A stretch of DNA of 64,000 bases from Omphiscola glabra (GCA_964017045.1 OZ024795.1:52096350-52160349), one strand, 5' to 3'; positions 1 through 12,050 are shown, numbered from the stretch's first letter. Numbers and translations: made by a program. The notes: a model not told the origin generated them from the sequence alone.

Positions 1-1151
1 ATTCTTAGTTTAACAAACCCTATTCTTAGTTTAACTAGACCTAAACTAAGTTTAACTAGCCCTATTCTTAGTTTAACAAGCCCTTAACTTAGTTATTCAA
101 GCCCTAAACTTAGTTTAACAAGCCCTAGACTTAGTTTAACAAGCCCTAAACTTAGTTTAACGAGCCCTATTCTTAGTTTAACAAGCCCATAACTTAGTTA
201 ATCAAGCTCTAAACTTAGTTTAACAAGCCCTAGACTTAGTTTAACAAGCCCTAAACTTAGTTTAACGAGCCCTATTCTTAGTTTAACAAGCCCATAACTT
301 AGTTAATCAAGCTCTAAACTTGGTTTAACAAGCCCTTAACTTAGTTTAACAAGATCTTAACTTAGTTTAACGAGCCCTATTCTTAGTTTAAAAAGCCCTA
401 TTCTTAGTTTAACAAGCCCTATTCTTAGTTTAACAAGCCCTATTCTTAGTTTAACAAACCCTATTCTTAGTTTAACTAGACCTAAACTAAGTTTAACTAG
501 CCCTATTCTTAGTTTAACAAGCCCTTAACTTAGTTTAACAAGCCCTTAACTTAGTTAATCAAGCCCTAAACTTAGTTTAACAAACCCTAGACTTAGTTTA
601 ACAAGACCTAAACTAAGTTTAACGAGCCCTATTCTTAGTTTAACAAGCCCTTAACTTAGTTAATCAAGCCCTAAACTTAGTTTAACAAGCCCTAGACTTA
701 GTTTAACAAGCCCTAAACTTAGTTTAACGAGCCCTATTCTTAGTTTAACAAGCCCTTAACTTAGTTATTCAAGCCCTAAACTTAGTTTAACAAGCCCTAG
801 ACTTAGTTTAACAAGCCCTAAACTTAGTTTAACGAGCCCTATTCTTAGTTTAACAAGCCCATAACTTAGTTAATCAAGCTCTAAACTTAGTTTAACAAGC
901 CCTTAACTTAGTTTAACAAGCGTAGGGCAGAAGACCGAGAGGAATGGAGAAGAATAGTGTACATGTCATCTGTGGCGCCCTATTCTTAGTTTAACAAGCC
1001 CTATTCTTGGTTTAAAAACCCTGGCCTTAGTGTAAAAAGCCCTGAAATTTGTTTAACAATCCCTGACATTAGTGTAAAAAGCCCTGACATTTGTTTAACA
1101 ATACCTGACATTAGTGTACAAGCCCTGACCTTAGTTTAACAAGCCCTGACC
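1..1151. repeat. 20-21 bp satellite A, first copy
   Basis: Degenerate tandem array with core cttagtttaacaagcccta. Variants alternate (attcttag, taacttag, agacttag, aaacttag). The last part decays into a gcctgacattagtgtaaaaa-like form. It is interrupted by a 57-bp retrotransposon tail fragment at 924-980. The whole block recurs 2505 bp downstream. The TTAG core is not a canonical TTAGGG telomere repeat. Confidence 0.95.
924..980 (+). pseudogene. Non-LTR retrotransposon C-terminal fragment, embedded in satellite A
   Basis: Translated in frame it reads RAEDREEWRRIVYMSSVAP, a motif typical of the extreme C-terminus of RTE-like endonuclease/reverse transcriptase ORFs. The same family occurs at 58134-58545 in this window (RAEDREVWRRIVFMSAVAP). 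No upstream RT sequence remains; both sides are satellite A. Only this short tail supports the call, so the clade is approximate. Confidence 0.65.
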
Positions 1152-1594
1152 GTTTATCGTTTAATTATTACTAGAGTTACCAAGGATAGTAATTGAATAT
1201 ATTTTATCATGACAGGTCATTGAGACCCGAAGGCTGGGATAGAAGGTATGATCACCTGAGCACAGCTTGCCTGAGTATCAGCTTTCACAGCCCTGTCCGG
1301 ATTAGCAAAGGTTAGTGGGGCCCGGGGTCAACTTATTGAGGGGAGTGGTGGACATTTGGTTTACAACCCATGATGTCGGTGGTGGATACGCAACAGTGTG
1401 TAAGGTGGATGTGCAACGGTGTTTTAAGGTGCGGTAGCAGGGGGGGGAACTGATATGACATGGTTTTGGGGGGCCGGGGGGGATGATCTATGTGTCATGA
1501 CACAGGATCTTCTTCTTCTATATATTAAGGGCCCACGATCAATGTATTGATAATTATGGCTCCTATGAATGTAGATGGGATCTAAGACTCTTTG
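1152..1594. other. Unique spacer with a short retroelement-like segment
   Basis: No gene is visible. A G-rich tract lies near 1440-1480. Positions 1526-1585 match a segment at 58131-58190 (shared core atcaatgtattgat, then ggctcctatg). In the frame that continues into the retrotransposon tail at 58 kb, the two copies differ mostly conservatively (INVLIIMAPMNVDGI versus INVLIILAPMHVEGI). I take it as a retroelement remnant. Confidence 0.5.
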
Positions 1595-1603
1595 AAAGAA
1601 ATA

Positions 1604-1726
1604 GCAATGTCACTACATCTGAAACAGCAATGTCACTACACACGAAACAGCAATGTCACTACATCTTAAACAGCAATGTCACTACATCCTAAACAGCAAT
1701 ATCACTGCATGTGAAACAGCAATCTA
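1604..1726. repeat. 23-bp tandem repeat
   Basis: About five to six copies with core agcaatgtcactacatc, separated by variable gaaac/taaac joins. Confidence 0.85.
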
Positions 1727-1800
1727 TCACTGAGTGCAGCATGGCATTTGGCCTGCTTGGTGACCCGTTATCTATTACTGAGTCCAGCATGGCAATCGTA

Positions 1801-2335
1801 TCGTATATATAGTACAATCCTATGGGAATATAGTACAATCGTATGGTAATATAGTACAATCGTGTGGTAATATAGTACAATCGTGTGGTAATATAGTACA
1901 ATCCTATGGTAATATAGTACAATCGTGTGGTAATATAGTACAATCGTATGGTAATATAGTACAATCCTATGGTAATATAGTACAATCGTGTGGTAATATA
2001 GTACAATCGTGTGGTAATATAGTACAATCGTGTGGTAATATAGTACAATCGTGTGGTAATACAGTACAATCGTGTGGTAATATAGTACAATCGTGTGGTA
2101 ATATAGTATAATCGTATGGTAATATAGTACAATCATATGGTAATATAATACAATCGTATGGTAATATAGTACAATCGTGTGGTAATATAGCACAATCGTG
2201 TGGTTATATAGTACAATCGTAGGGTAATATAGTACAATCGTGTGGTTATATAGTACAATCGTATGGTAATATAGTACAATCGTATGGTAATATAGTACAA
2301 TCGTGTGGTAATATAGTACAATCGTATGGTAATAA
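1801..2335. repeat. 21-bp tandem array
   Basis: About 25 copies of atagtacaatcgtgtggtaat with point variants (cgtatgg, cctatgg). The unit is a multiple of three and lacks stops in two minus-strand frames, which gives spurious open frames there (LYYHTIV heptads). It lies between the two copies of the duplicated satellite A block. Confidence 0.95.
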
Positions 2336-2379
2336 TCACTCAAAAGACGTTTTTCAATTGTGTTCTTGTTTTGAATCGT

Positions 2380-3830
2380 GTCTTTAGTTGAACAAGCCCT
2401 TAACTTAGTTTATAAATACCTGGTCTTCGTTTAACAAGCCATATTCTTAGTTTAAAAAGCCCTATTCTTAGTTTAACAAGTCCTATTCTTAGTTTAACAA
2501 GCCCTATTCTTAGTTTAACAAACCCTATTCTTAGTTTAACTAGACCTAAACTAAGTTTAACTAGCCCTATTCTTAGTTTAACAAGCCCTTAACTTAGTTA
2601 TTCAAGCCCTAAACTTAGTTTAACAAGCCCTAGACTTAGTTTAACAAGCCCTAAACTTAGTTTAACGAGCCCTATTCTTAGTTTAACAAGCCCATAACTT
2701 AGTTAATCAAGCTCTAAACTTAGTTTAACAAGCCCTAGACTTAGTTTAACAAGCCCTAAACTTAGTTTAACGAGCCCTATTCTTAGTTTAACAAGCCCAT
2801 AACTTAGTTAATCAAGCTCTAAACTTGGTTTAACAAGCCCTTAACTTAGTTTAACAAGATCTTAACTTAGTTTAACGAGCCCTATTCTTAGTTTAAAAAG
2901 CCCTATTCTTAGTTTAACAAGCCCTATTCTTAGTTTAACAAGCCCTATTCTTAGTTTAACAAACCCTATTCTTAGTTTAACTAGACCTAAACTAAGTTTA
3001 ACTAGCCATATTCTTAGTTTAACAAGCCCTTAACTTAGTTTAACAAGCCCTTAACTTAGTTAATCAAGCCCTAAACTTAGTTTAACAAACCCTAGACTTA
3101 GTTTAACAAGACCTAAACTAAGTTTAACGAGCCCTATTCTTAGTTTAACAAGCCCTTAACTTAGTTAATCAAGCCCTAAACTTAGTTTAACAAGCCCTAG
3201 ACTTAGTTTAACAAGCCCTAAACTTAGTTTAACGAGCCCTATTCTTAGTTTAACAAGCCCTTAACTTAGTTATTCAAGCCCTAAACTTAGTTTAACAAGC
3301 CCTAGACTTAGTTTAACAAGCCCTAAACTTAGTTTAACGAGCCCTATTCTTAGTTTAACAAGCCCATAACTTAGTTAATCAAGCTCTAAACTTAGTTTAA
3401 CAAGCCCTTAACTTAGTTTAACAAGCGTAGGGCAGAAGACCGAGAGGAATGGAGAAGAATAGTGTACATGTCATCTGTGGCGCCCTATTCTTAGTTTAAC
3501 AAGCCCTATTCTTGGTTTAAAAACCCTGGCCTTAGTGTAAAAAGCCCTGAAATTTGTTTAACAATCCCTGACATTAGTGTAAAAAGCCCTGACATTTGTT
3601 TAACAATACCTGACATTAGTGTACAAGCCCTGACCTTAGTTTAACAAGCCCTGACCCCAGTTTAACAAGCCCTGACTTAGTCTAACAAAGCCTGAATTTA
3701 GTTAACAAGCCCTGATGTGAGTTAACACGCCCCGATGTGAGTTAACACGCCCCGATGTGAGTTAACACGCCCCGATGTGAGTTAACAAGCCCTACCCTTA
3801 GTTTAACAAGACCTTATCTTTCATCAACAG
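2380..3830. repeat. 20-21 bp satellite A, second copy
   Basis: Positions 2506-3656 repeat 1-1151 at a constant offset of 2505 with no indel that I can see and only occasional substitutions (for example ccc versus cca near 3007). After 3656 this copy continues with diverged monomers, including four units of gatgtgagttaacacgcccc at 3715-3785, where the first copy stops. Confidence 0.95.
3429..3485 (+). pseudogene. Duplicate of the non-LTR C-terminal fragment
   Basis: Identical in position and sequence to 924-980 within the 2505-bp direct duplication, so it was copied with the satellite and did not arise by a second retrotransposition. Confidence 0.65.
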
Positions 3831-4135
3831 TCCGTTGCTTAGTGTAAGAAGGTCACGGCCCCAGCTTCCACTAGCCTGTAATCTTAAACTCCCTATCATG
3901 TCTTCACCACAAAATCATCTCAGTCTCAGCTTACTTTCCCAGCAGCACACTCGCCTATCGCCGGCAGCCTCTGCCTGTTCTAACCTGCAAATCGTGCGCA
4001 AGATATACAGTGATCACATGATACGTGGCTATCACTGTCTCAGAAATGCACACCCACAGATCAGTGACATGTTATGGGGAGCCATTTATCTTGGAATAAC
4101 GCCCATCCAGGGTACGCTTAGACATCAGGACATCG
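3831..4135. other. Unique spacer, no recognisable gene
   Basis: A 103-codon frame starts at 3835, but it has no domain that I recognise and runs into the following tandem repeat. It is probably a chance frame. Confidence 0.5.
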
Positions 4136-4295
4136 TGGCTTTCTAAGACATCCGGACATTGTGGCTTTCTAAGACATCCGGACATCGTGGCTTTCTAAGA
4201 CATCCAGACATCATGGCTTTCTAAGACATCATGGCTTTCTAAGACATCCGGACATCGTGGCTTTCTAAGACATCCGGACATCATGGCTTTCTCTC
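4136..4295. repeat. 26-bp tandem repeat
   Basis: About six copies with core tttctaagacatccggacat, one of them shortened. Confidence 0.9.
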
Positions 4296-4990
4296 AGAGA
4301 ATAGTTCAGCAGTTTGTGATTAATTATTTATATTATTGCCTGACGTGGAGGGGGGAAAGGGTGGGGGCTCTTCATAGTTTAGCGCAGTGCACAAAAAATT
4401 TTGCGTGTTCAATATTATTTCAGCAAATATTTTCTCTGTAAACACGTGTTGAAATAACGTGAATTTTGACAGCATTTCCCAGTTTAAAATGAAAGCCGCA
4501 ATTCACTGCGCCGTAAATTTTGACAAGCTGCTGAGAGATGTCAAACATCATTAAGAATGTAGGAGAGAGTTGGTTTTTTCTTTCTTTTTTGTTTCCCCCT
4601 CTGTTGCCTCTAAGCTTAAATACTGACCTTGGAACGGCCACAACCGCATATCCACACACACTTACACACATACCCAGCTAACAACTCATTTTTTTTTTTC
4701 AAACCTAGGCAATTCTGGGTTGCCCGACGTGAAATGGAGTATTGCCCCGTTGCCATGCTTCACACTTTCCTGAAATTCCTGGAATTAAACAAAAAAGGGG
4801 GGGGGGGGCGAGGGGCGCCCCTGAAATTGGCTTTTATTGTACACGCGGTCTGTCCGCTGAGGAAAGAGGTGGGATAGCGGCAGCACTTTGTTGTTTCAAA
4901 ATAAAAAATTCTTTAAATAAAAATATTGTTGTTTTATTTTTAAATCATTTAGTGACGGGAATATTGTCCCGATAATCTCTGAGTAGTAAT
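4296..4990. other. Unique spacer with homopolymers
   Basis: No gene recognised. It contains T-rich and A-rich runs, a G run at about 4798-4808, and two short overlapping frames without domain features. Confidence 0.5.
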
Positions 4991-4999
4991 CTATTATAA

Positions 5000-5755
5000 A
5001 CTCTCTCCTAGATGTGACCATTTGGGTATACTTAATACAGAGCTAATCTATTAGTCTCTCCTAGATGTGACCATTTGGGTATACTTAATACAGAGCTAAT
5101 CTATTAGTCTCTCCTGGATGTGACCATTTGGGTATACTTAATACAGAGCTAATCTATTAGTCTCTCCTCGATGTGACCATTTGGGTATACTTAATACAGA
5201 GCTAATCTATTAGTCTCTCCTGGATGTGACCATTTGGGTATACTTAATACAGAGCTAATCTATTAGTCTCTCCTGGATGTGGCCATTTGGGTATACTTAA
5301 TACAGAGCTAATCTATTAGTCTCTCCTGGATGTGGCCATTTGGGTATACTTAATACAGAGCTAATCTATTAGTCTCTCCTGGATGTGACCATTTGGGTAT
5401 ACTTAATACAGAGCTAATCTATTAGTCTCTCCTGGATGTGACCATTTGGGTATACTTAATACAGAGCTAATCTATTAGTCTCTCCTAGATGTGACCATTT
5501 GGGTATACTTAATACAGAGCTAATCTATTAGTCTCTCCTGGATGTGACCATTTGGGTATACTTAATACAGAGCTAATCTATTAGTCTCTCCTGGATGTGA
5601 CCATTTGGGTATACTAAATACAGAGCTAATCTATTAGTCTCTCCTGGATGTGACCATTTGGGTATACTTAATACAGAGCTAATCTATTAGTCTCTCCTAG
5701 ATGTGACCATTTGGGTATACTTAATACAGAGCTAATCTATTAGTCTCTCCTGGAG
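5000..5755. repeat. 53-bp tandem array
   Basis: About 14 copies with cores gtgaccatttgggtatactt and agagctaatctattagtctc. Copies are nearly identical, differing mainly at cctagatg/cctggatg and gtgacc/gtggcc. Confidence 0.97.
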
Positions 5756-6094
5756 GCGAATTGCGATATTTTATGGAGAATCAACTGATTTTCAAGCAGC
5801 AGACCTACCTCTGGGGGAGGTCAAATTGCCGCTACTGAGCACCAATTGTTGCGCAGGAATGGCCTGAATTTCTATGGGCTCAAGGTTCCATCCAAAAGGA
5901 AGCTCATCTACGGGTTTTCAGTGGCGAGTTCACTTTCCTTAGTCCAGACGATCAGTTAGGTGGCCTATTGGCAGTCGATTGACCGTCTCTTAAATGATCC
6001 ACCATGGGGGGGGGGGGGGGTGTTGGGGGGGGGGGGTTGACGAGTCCTATCTTACAAGGGCTGACTGGGCTTGTCTTGTCTTTCTTGTGTGGCT
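5756..6094. other. Unique spacer
   Basis: No gene recognised. Two long G runs lie at about 6006-6035. Confidence 0.5.
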
Positions 6095-6598
6095 GGGGTT
6101 TGAACTCCAACCCTGGGGTTTGAACCTTAACCCTTGGATTTGAACTCCAACCCTAGGGTTTGAACTCCAACCCTTGGATTTGAACTCCAACCCTGGGATT
6201 TGAACTCCAACCTTGGGATTTGATCTCCAACCCTGGGATTTTAACTCCAAATCTGGGATTTTAACTCCAACCCTGGGATTTTAACTCCAACCCTGGGATT
6301 TGAATTCCAACCCTGGGATTTGAACTCCAACCCTTGGATTTGAACTCCAACCCTAGGGTTTGAACTCCAACCCTGGGATTTGAACTCCAACCCTTGGATT
6401 TGAACTCCAACCCTTGGATTTGAACTCCAACCCTAGGGTTTGAACTCCAAACCTGGGATTTGAACTCCAACCCTTGGATTTGAACTCCAACCCTGGGATT
6501 TGAACTCCAACCCTGGGATTTGAACTCCAACCCTTGGATTTGAACTCCAACCCTGGGATTTGAACTCCAACCCTAGCGTTTGAACTCCACCCCACCAG
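6095..6598. repeat. 20-bp tandem array
   Basis: About 25 copies of tttgaactccaaccctggga with variants ccttgga and cctaggg. The minus strand gives spurious open frames (EFKSQGWSSNP). Confidence 0.95.
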
Positions 6599-6619
6599 TG
6601 TGCATGTATGTCCCGATGT

Positions 6620-6770
6620 CGAGACAACCCAATCCCACAGCTGCCCGGGCATTCTCCGTGAGGGCATAGCTTTAAAAAGATAACGGTGTAATTTGTTTTC
6701 CAGACAATCCAATCACACAGCTGCCCGGGCATTCTCCTTGAGGGCATAGTTTAAAAAGATAACGATACAA
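6620..6770. repeat. Two-copy tandem duplication of about 80 bp
   Basis: Each copy contains cacagctgcccgggcattct followed by gagggcatag and aaaaagataacg. The two copies differ by a few substitutions and one base. Confidence 0.85.
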
Positions 6771-7190
6771 TTTGGGCCTAACAAAAGATGCTTAACACAA
6801 TTTCAATTGCTTTAATTTAATCTTTGAAAAGAAACAATATTAGTCAAAGGAAGGGAACTTCATCTTCCGTGCTGCAGTGCGGGTTTAGCCCCTTTGTATG
6901 CATACCTTCATGGTCAATGCTTTGGTCAGCATTGTCTCATCACCTACCCTAGAAATTCGGACGTCTAAAAATAGAAAGAGTCGGGGAAACGCCGCCGCGT
7001 TAAATATTATTTAAATATCGGGTGTCCGCCAGTTGTCATCACGCGGAAGCGTCTCTTCTGCCCACGGAATGCGTCGACATGTTACCGTACTCGAGAAATT
7101 ATGTTGTAATCTCCATAGCGCGAGGGGCTTTTATAGCCTTTGTATGATCATTCAAATCGGGTGTCTGTGTCTAATACAGGCCTACTTTTT
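6771..7190. other. Unique spacer
   Basis: No gene, RNA gene or element is recognised here. Confidence 0.4.
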
Positions 7191-7194
7191 GTAA

Positions 7195-7720
7195 TTGATT
7201 GCTATTGTGTACTAGACCCTTAATAGCTGGTAGCCTTTATTTAATAAAACCTTGTAGCTGGAAGTCTTTGTGTAATAGACCGTTTGTAGCTGGAAGCCTT
7301 TGTGTAATAGACCGTTAGTAGCTAGTAGCCTTTGTGTAATAGGCCGTTTGTAGCTGTAGTCTTTGTGTAATAGACCGTTTGTAGATGGTAGCCTTTGTGT
7401 AATAGACCGTTTATAGCTGGAAGCCTTTGTGTAATAGACCGTTAGTAGCTAGTAGCCTTTGTGTAATAGACCGTTTGTAGCTGGAAGTCTTTGTGTAATA
7501 GACCGTTTGTAGATGGTAGCCTTTGTGTAATAGACCGTTTGTAGCTGGTAGCCTTTGTGTAATAGACCATTTGTAGCTGTAGCCTTTGTGTAGTAGACCG
7601 TTTGTAGCTTGTAGCCTTTGTGTAATAAACCGTTATTAGCTGGTATCCTTTGTGTAATAGACAGTTTATAGCTCGCAGCCTTTGTATAACAAACCGTTTG
7701 TAGCTGGTAGCCTATGTGCT
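7195..7720. repeat. 32-bp tandem array
   Basis: About 16 fairly diverged copies with core tgtgtaatagaccgtttgta followed by gctggtagccttt. Confidence 0.92.
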
Positions 7721-8220
7721 ACAGCGATTCGAACTCATCAGTCTACGTTCAACAATGTCCCATGTCGACCTGTTTCTCGTCGTGTGGCGTTGCGTCCCTT
7801 GACGGCGACCATCGCACAGTAACGATTTTAACTCATGACGGCAAAGCCTGGACCATAAAAATCTGGCCGGGAACCATCATCGCGTGAAATCGACTGTTTT
7901 ATAAGCTCTTGTGTCTCCTCCTTGTCATGGAGTTATTGGCATCGCGCAATTTTTATGTGGCCCTGATTTGTGTACCGGTCATCAAATATAATTAGTGTCT
8001 TTTTAACGCTATTTTTTTGTCTGTGTAAACAATTATTTCACTAGTTATAGCCCGGCATAACAAAAATGGTGGCGGCAATACTTGAACCTCCCCATCTCAT
8101 AAAGTTACTTGCTGAAACATTCATTCAAGTCACGCACCTTATAACAATCTCAATTAATCCTAGCCCCCCCCCTCCCCCCCCCCCCCGCGTACGCCGTCGC
8201 AAATAATGTTCACATCCTTG
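7721..8220. other. Unique spacer
   Basis: No gene recognised. A C-rich run lies at 8163-8187. A tRNA B-box-like octamer on the minus strand near 7726 was considered and rejected. Confidence 0.4.
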
Positions 8221-8221
8221 A

Positions 8222-8395
8222 ATGACATACATACTAATGTCACATACATACTAATGTTACATACACACTAATGTTACATACACACTAATGTTACATACAC
8301 ACTAATGTTACATACACAATAATGTTACATACACATTAATGTTACATACATACTATTGTCACATACATACTAATGTCACATCCCCGCTAACGCCG
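8222..8395. repeat. 17-bp tandem repeat
   Basis: About ten copies of tacatacacactaatgt with small variants. Confidence 0.9.
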
Positions 8396-8739
8396 CATAC
8401 TTATGACATCATACTTGGAATATTTCCGTAAAATATGAATAACAATTATGTGGAGACATAGACTCATAAACATTTTCGATTCTTAATGTTAAGTAGCGTT
8501 ATAAGGGTTGACAAATTGGATGTGTAGTTTGAAAATTTGGCTCGTGGGGTTAACCTTACGAGACAGAGGTCTGAAAACATGGTTCTAACAGGTAGAACGA
8601 TACCAAAGCTATTAAGTATTAACAATAATCAATTTAATTAATGCTATTAGGGTATGGTAAAAAAATATATAAAAATTTACAGAAATAAAAATTATATTAA
8701 CTTACAGCAAAACAAGTGCCAACGTATGATACTATAGAG

Positions 8740-8937
8740 CAGTGGTTCTCAATCTTCCTATGGCCGCGACCCTTTTAATACAGTTCATCGTGTTGTGGCG
8801 ACCCCCAGCCACAAAATTATTTTCGGTTCTACTTCATAACTATAGAGCATATATATTTTCAGATGGTCTTAGGCGACCCTTGGGAAAGGGTCGTGCGACC
8901 CCCAAAGGGGTCGCGACCCACAGGTTGAGAACCGCTG
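8740..8937 (-). mobile_element. SPIN-like non-autonomous hAT element, copy 1
   Basis: A 198-bp element with terminal inverted repeats cagtggttctcaa and ttgagaaccgctg. Interior landmarks on the minus strand are tgtgggtcgcgacccc, acaaaattatttt and a gaactgtatt end. It is flanked by near-perfect 8-bp target-site duplications, ctatagag at 8732-8739 and caatagag at 8938-8945. hAT transposons make 8-bp duplications, and the sequence closely resembles the SPIN family of the Buster group. It has no transposase, so it was mobilised in trans. The 92-codon frame that begins at 8742 in the element and runs past its right end is a shadow. Confidence 0.93.
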
Positions 8938-8945
8938 CAATAGAG

Positions 8946-9119
8946 GTACAAATTTTAATCCACGCTGACACACACACGGTACCACGTCCAGAGCTTAGGG
9001 CCTTGAGCCATTCAGGATGACATTGAAGAGTTGTTTAAGTGCGTACCGTATTATTAGTGCTTGTAGTGTTTCCGTAATGATTGCTTTTCAAACGTCAAGT
9101 TCGTTCATTCGCGTTAAAT
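8946..9119. other. Short unique spacer
   Basis: Separates the SPIN-like element from the 47-bp array; nothing else is recognised. Confidence 0.4.
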
Positions 9120-9825
9120 TGATTAACTGAACACAACGCTTATTTCAAGAACAACGTAAACTAATCAGATTAACTGAACACAACGCTTATTTCAAGAACA
9201 ACGTAAACTAATCTGATTAACTGAACACAACGCTTATTTCAAGAACAACGTAAACTAATCAGATTAACTGAACACAACGCTTATTTCAAGAATAACGTAA
9301 AGTAATCAGATTAACTGAACACAACGCTTATTTCAAGAACAACGTAAACTAATCAGATTAACTGAACACAACGCTTATTTCAAGAACAACGTAAAGTAAT
9401 CAGATTAACTGAACACAACGCTTATTTCAAGAACAACGTAAACTAATCAGATTAACTGAACACAACGCTTATTTCAAGAACAACGTAAACTAATCTGATT
9501 AACTGAACACAACGCTTATTTCAAGAATAACGTAAACTAATCAGATTAACTGAACACAACGCTTATTTCAAGAACAACGTAAACTAATCAGATTAACTGA
9601 ACACAACGCTTATTTCAAGAATAACGTAAACTAATCAGATTAACTGAACACAACGCTTATTTCAAGAACAACGTAAACTAATCAGATTAACTGAACACAA
9701 CGCTTATTTCAAGAACAACGTAAACTAATCAGATTAACTGAACACAACGCTTATTTCATAAACAACGTAAACTAATCTTATTAACTGAACACAACGCTTA
9801 TTTCAAGAACAACGTAAACTAATTG
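9120..9825. repeat. 47-bp tandem array
   Basis: About 15 copies with cores gattaactgaacacaacgct and tatttcaagaacaacgtaaa. A few copies carry aataacg or aagtaatc variants. Confidence 0.97.
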
Positions 9826-10199
9826 AGCATAAGTCTTGCTTCCAGAACAACGCCAACCTTAAGCCAAGCTTCTCTATCATCTGGACGCACTGTCATTCAA
9901 ACACATATAGCGCAGTTCGCTACTGAAACGCCAAACACGCTTCTCGCTCAGTGCACAGACGCCCAGCTGTCAATTGATTGTTACGTCATTCAAGACAGGA
10001 TCTAGACGCTACGCCACAGCCACATAAATGTCACGTGACAATACGCCACAAGCCTCATTGCGCCAAACGAAATGTTCCTTAACCAAACTAACCCACGAGC
10101 CGCACCGTGCGCAATAAAACACAACTTTCGGTGCGCAGCAGCTACAAGAGAATATGAATGGCCGATGGTACTTTTTTCCCCCCATTTCTCCCTTCGCAT
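9826..10199. other. Unique spacer
   Basis: A 60-codon frame (9823-10005) begins in the array and has no recognisable domain. Nothing else is seen. Confidence 0.4.
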
Positions 10200-10885
10200 G
10201 CGTAGATAACCAAGGCTTCGACCTTAGCTGAATTTTGTTTAAAGTGCGGGAGAGTTGCCCAATTCATCAGCCTCACTCTCTCGTCCTTGTCTATTTGATC
10301 ACATGGCGAGACGAAATGGAAATAGACCAAGATGCAATGGATGACCAGCAGGGCTCCTTGTGTCTCACTGTGCCAAGATGCAATGGATGACCAGCAGGGT
10401 TCCTTGTGTCTCACTGTGCCAAGATGCAATGGATGACCAGCAGGGTTCCTTGTGTCTCACTGTGCCAAGATGCAATGGATGACCAGCAGGGTTCCTTGTG
10501 TCTCACTGTGCCAAGATGCAATGGATGACCAGCAGGGTTCCTTGTGTCTCACTGTGCCAAGATGCAATGGATGACCAGCAGGGTTCCTTGTGTCTCACTG
10601 TGCCAAGATGCAATGGATGACCAGCAGGGTTCCTTGTGTCTCACTGTGCCAAGATGCAATGGATGACCAGCAGGGTTCCTTGTGGCTCACTGTGCCAAGA
10701 TGCAATGGATGACCAGCAGGGTTCCTTGTGTCTCACTGTGCCAAGATGCAATGGATGACCAGCAGGGTTCCTTGTGTCTCACTGCGCCAAGATGCAATGG
10801 ATGACCAGCAGGGTTCCTTGTGTCTCACTGTGCTCTTTGTGCGTACCAGGTTCAGATGTCTGGTGTTTGCGGTAAAACACAAAGT
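10200..10885 (+). repeat. Dispersed repeat DR-B, copy 1, with internal 46-bp expansion
   Basis: The left part (gtttaaagtgcgggagag at about 10239, then tcgtccttgtctatttga and ggaaatagaccaagatgc) and the right part (ctcactgtgctcttt) are homologous to the minus strand of 17590-17860. In this copy the segment from gatgcaatggatgaccag to the ctcactgtg end is repeated about 11 times (10327-10835, 46-bp unit). The 17.6 kb copy has it once. I see no coding frame conserved over the whole element. Confidence 0.85.
10327..10835. repeat. 46-bp tandem array inside DR-B
   Basis: About 11 nearly identical units, cores gatgcaatggatgaccagca and gttccttgtgtctcactg. The first unit (ggctcc) and a late unit (gtggctc) carry single changes. 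Confidence 0.97.
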
Positions 10886-11224
10886 TCTTATTTTATATGT
10901 TGTAGTTCTATAAGCGCCGTGTAACTGTGTAACCACTGGGTGTGACCCTTTCAAACGATGTACTAGATAATGTCAGTATTTTACAAATTGTGATTTCACA
11001 CTGGGTATGTTATTAAAGGAGATACTGGGCGAGCGCATTCAGCCACAGCGTGAGTGACATGAAAATAGCTACTTACTTGACCACAACATCTGTTACTGGA
11101 AAATAGCCTCTTGTCAAACCATAGCAGGCAGTAGAAGATCCATATTAAACCCATTAATATGAAGAAGAAAAGAAAAAAGGTGAAAAAAAAGAGAGGGGGT
11201 GGGTTTTCCATAGTCATCGACATC
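10886..11224. other. Unique spacer
   Basis: No gene recognised; a purine-rich stretch lies around 11160-11205. Confidence 0.4.
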
Positions 11225-11227
11225 TGT

Positions 11228-11530
11228 TAAAAGTAGTTCCATATTTAAACACAAAATCAGTGGGATAAAAGTAGATCCATATTTAAAAACAAAATCAGTG
11301 AGAAAAAAGTAGTCCCGTATTAAAACATAAGCTTAGGGAGAGTAATGTTGCTCCACGTTCTACTTTAAGCCCTTCAAGTTAAAAATAGTTACAGATGAAA
11401 ACATAAGCTCAGAAACCTGAAAGTAGTTCCATATTCAAACATGACAGGCTAAAAGGGCTCAATATTCTGGTCAAAGTAGTCCCATTTTCCAACTAAGCAG
11501 GACAGGTGAAAGTAGTTCCATGTAGTGACC
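11228..11530. repeat. Degenerate AT-rich repeat of about 50 bp
   Basis: Recurring aaagtagttccatatttaaa and acaaaatcagtg/acataagctcag segments at irregular spacing suggest an old, decayed array of about six units. Confidence 0.6.
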
Positions 11531-12050
11531 CAAACTTCCAAACGACTTTAAATCCTCTGGTCACCCAACTTAAATTTATGCGCATTGATCTTCTGCCATT
11601 TTTTGTTTTCTTCTCTCTTCCTCTTTGTAAACTTCATTTTCAAAATGGCGTTGTTGCTGGGGGGGGGGGGGGCGGGAGCTAATCAGACAGAATAATGGGC
11701 TATTCCTCTTTGTCCAGCCTACCTCCTGGTTACTTTTCATTAAACTCGGTAAGCTGTTTTCTAAAAAATTGCTTTTTTCTGGCCAACCACAGATGGGTGG
11801 TCTTGTTTACATTTGGGTAATAATAGGCGGGGTTGGGGGCATTGTGGTCGGGGACTTTTTGGTGATGGCTTCGGATTATTTTGGTCAGGCTGTTTGACTT
11901 CTGGTGAGTTATGGCGGCTGCGTGATAAGTGCATGTGGAGCTGGATGAGGGCTTCGGGGCTTCCTGGATTAAGGCTTATACAGAAAAGGGGAAGATGTAG
12001 ATGGGCTGTTATAAACCTAGGTGAATCAGTAGGGCGGGTGAGAGAGGGTA
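11531..12050. other. Unique spacer
   Basis: Contains a G run at about 11660-11673. The 87-codon frame at 11813-12076 has no recognisable domain and ends in the next array. Confidence 0.4.

Noticed and set aside
1..1151. TTAG-containing repeats as possible telomeric sequence
   Set aside because: The unit is 20-21 bp, degenerate and internal, not (TTAGGG)n or (TTAGG)n, and lies next to other interstitial arrays.
7720..7745. Minus-strand gttcgaatc, matching a tRNA B-box
   Set aside because: The flanking bases do not form a T-arm stem, and no A-box, anticodon stem or acceptor stem can be found.
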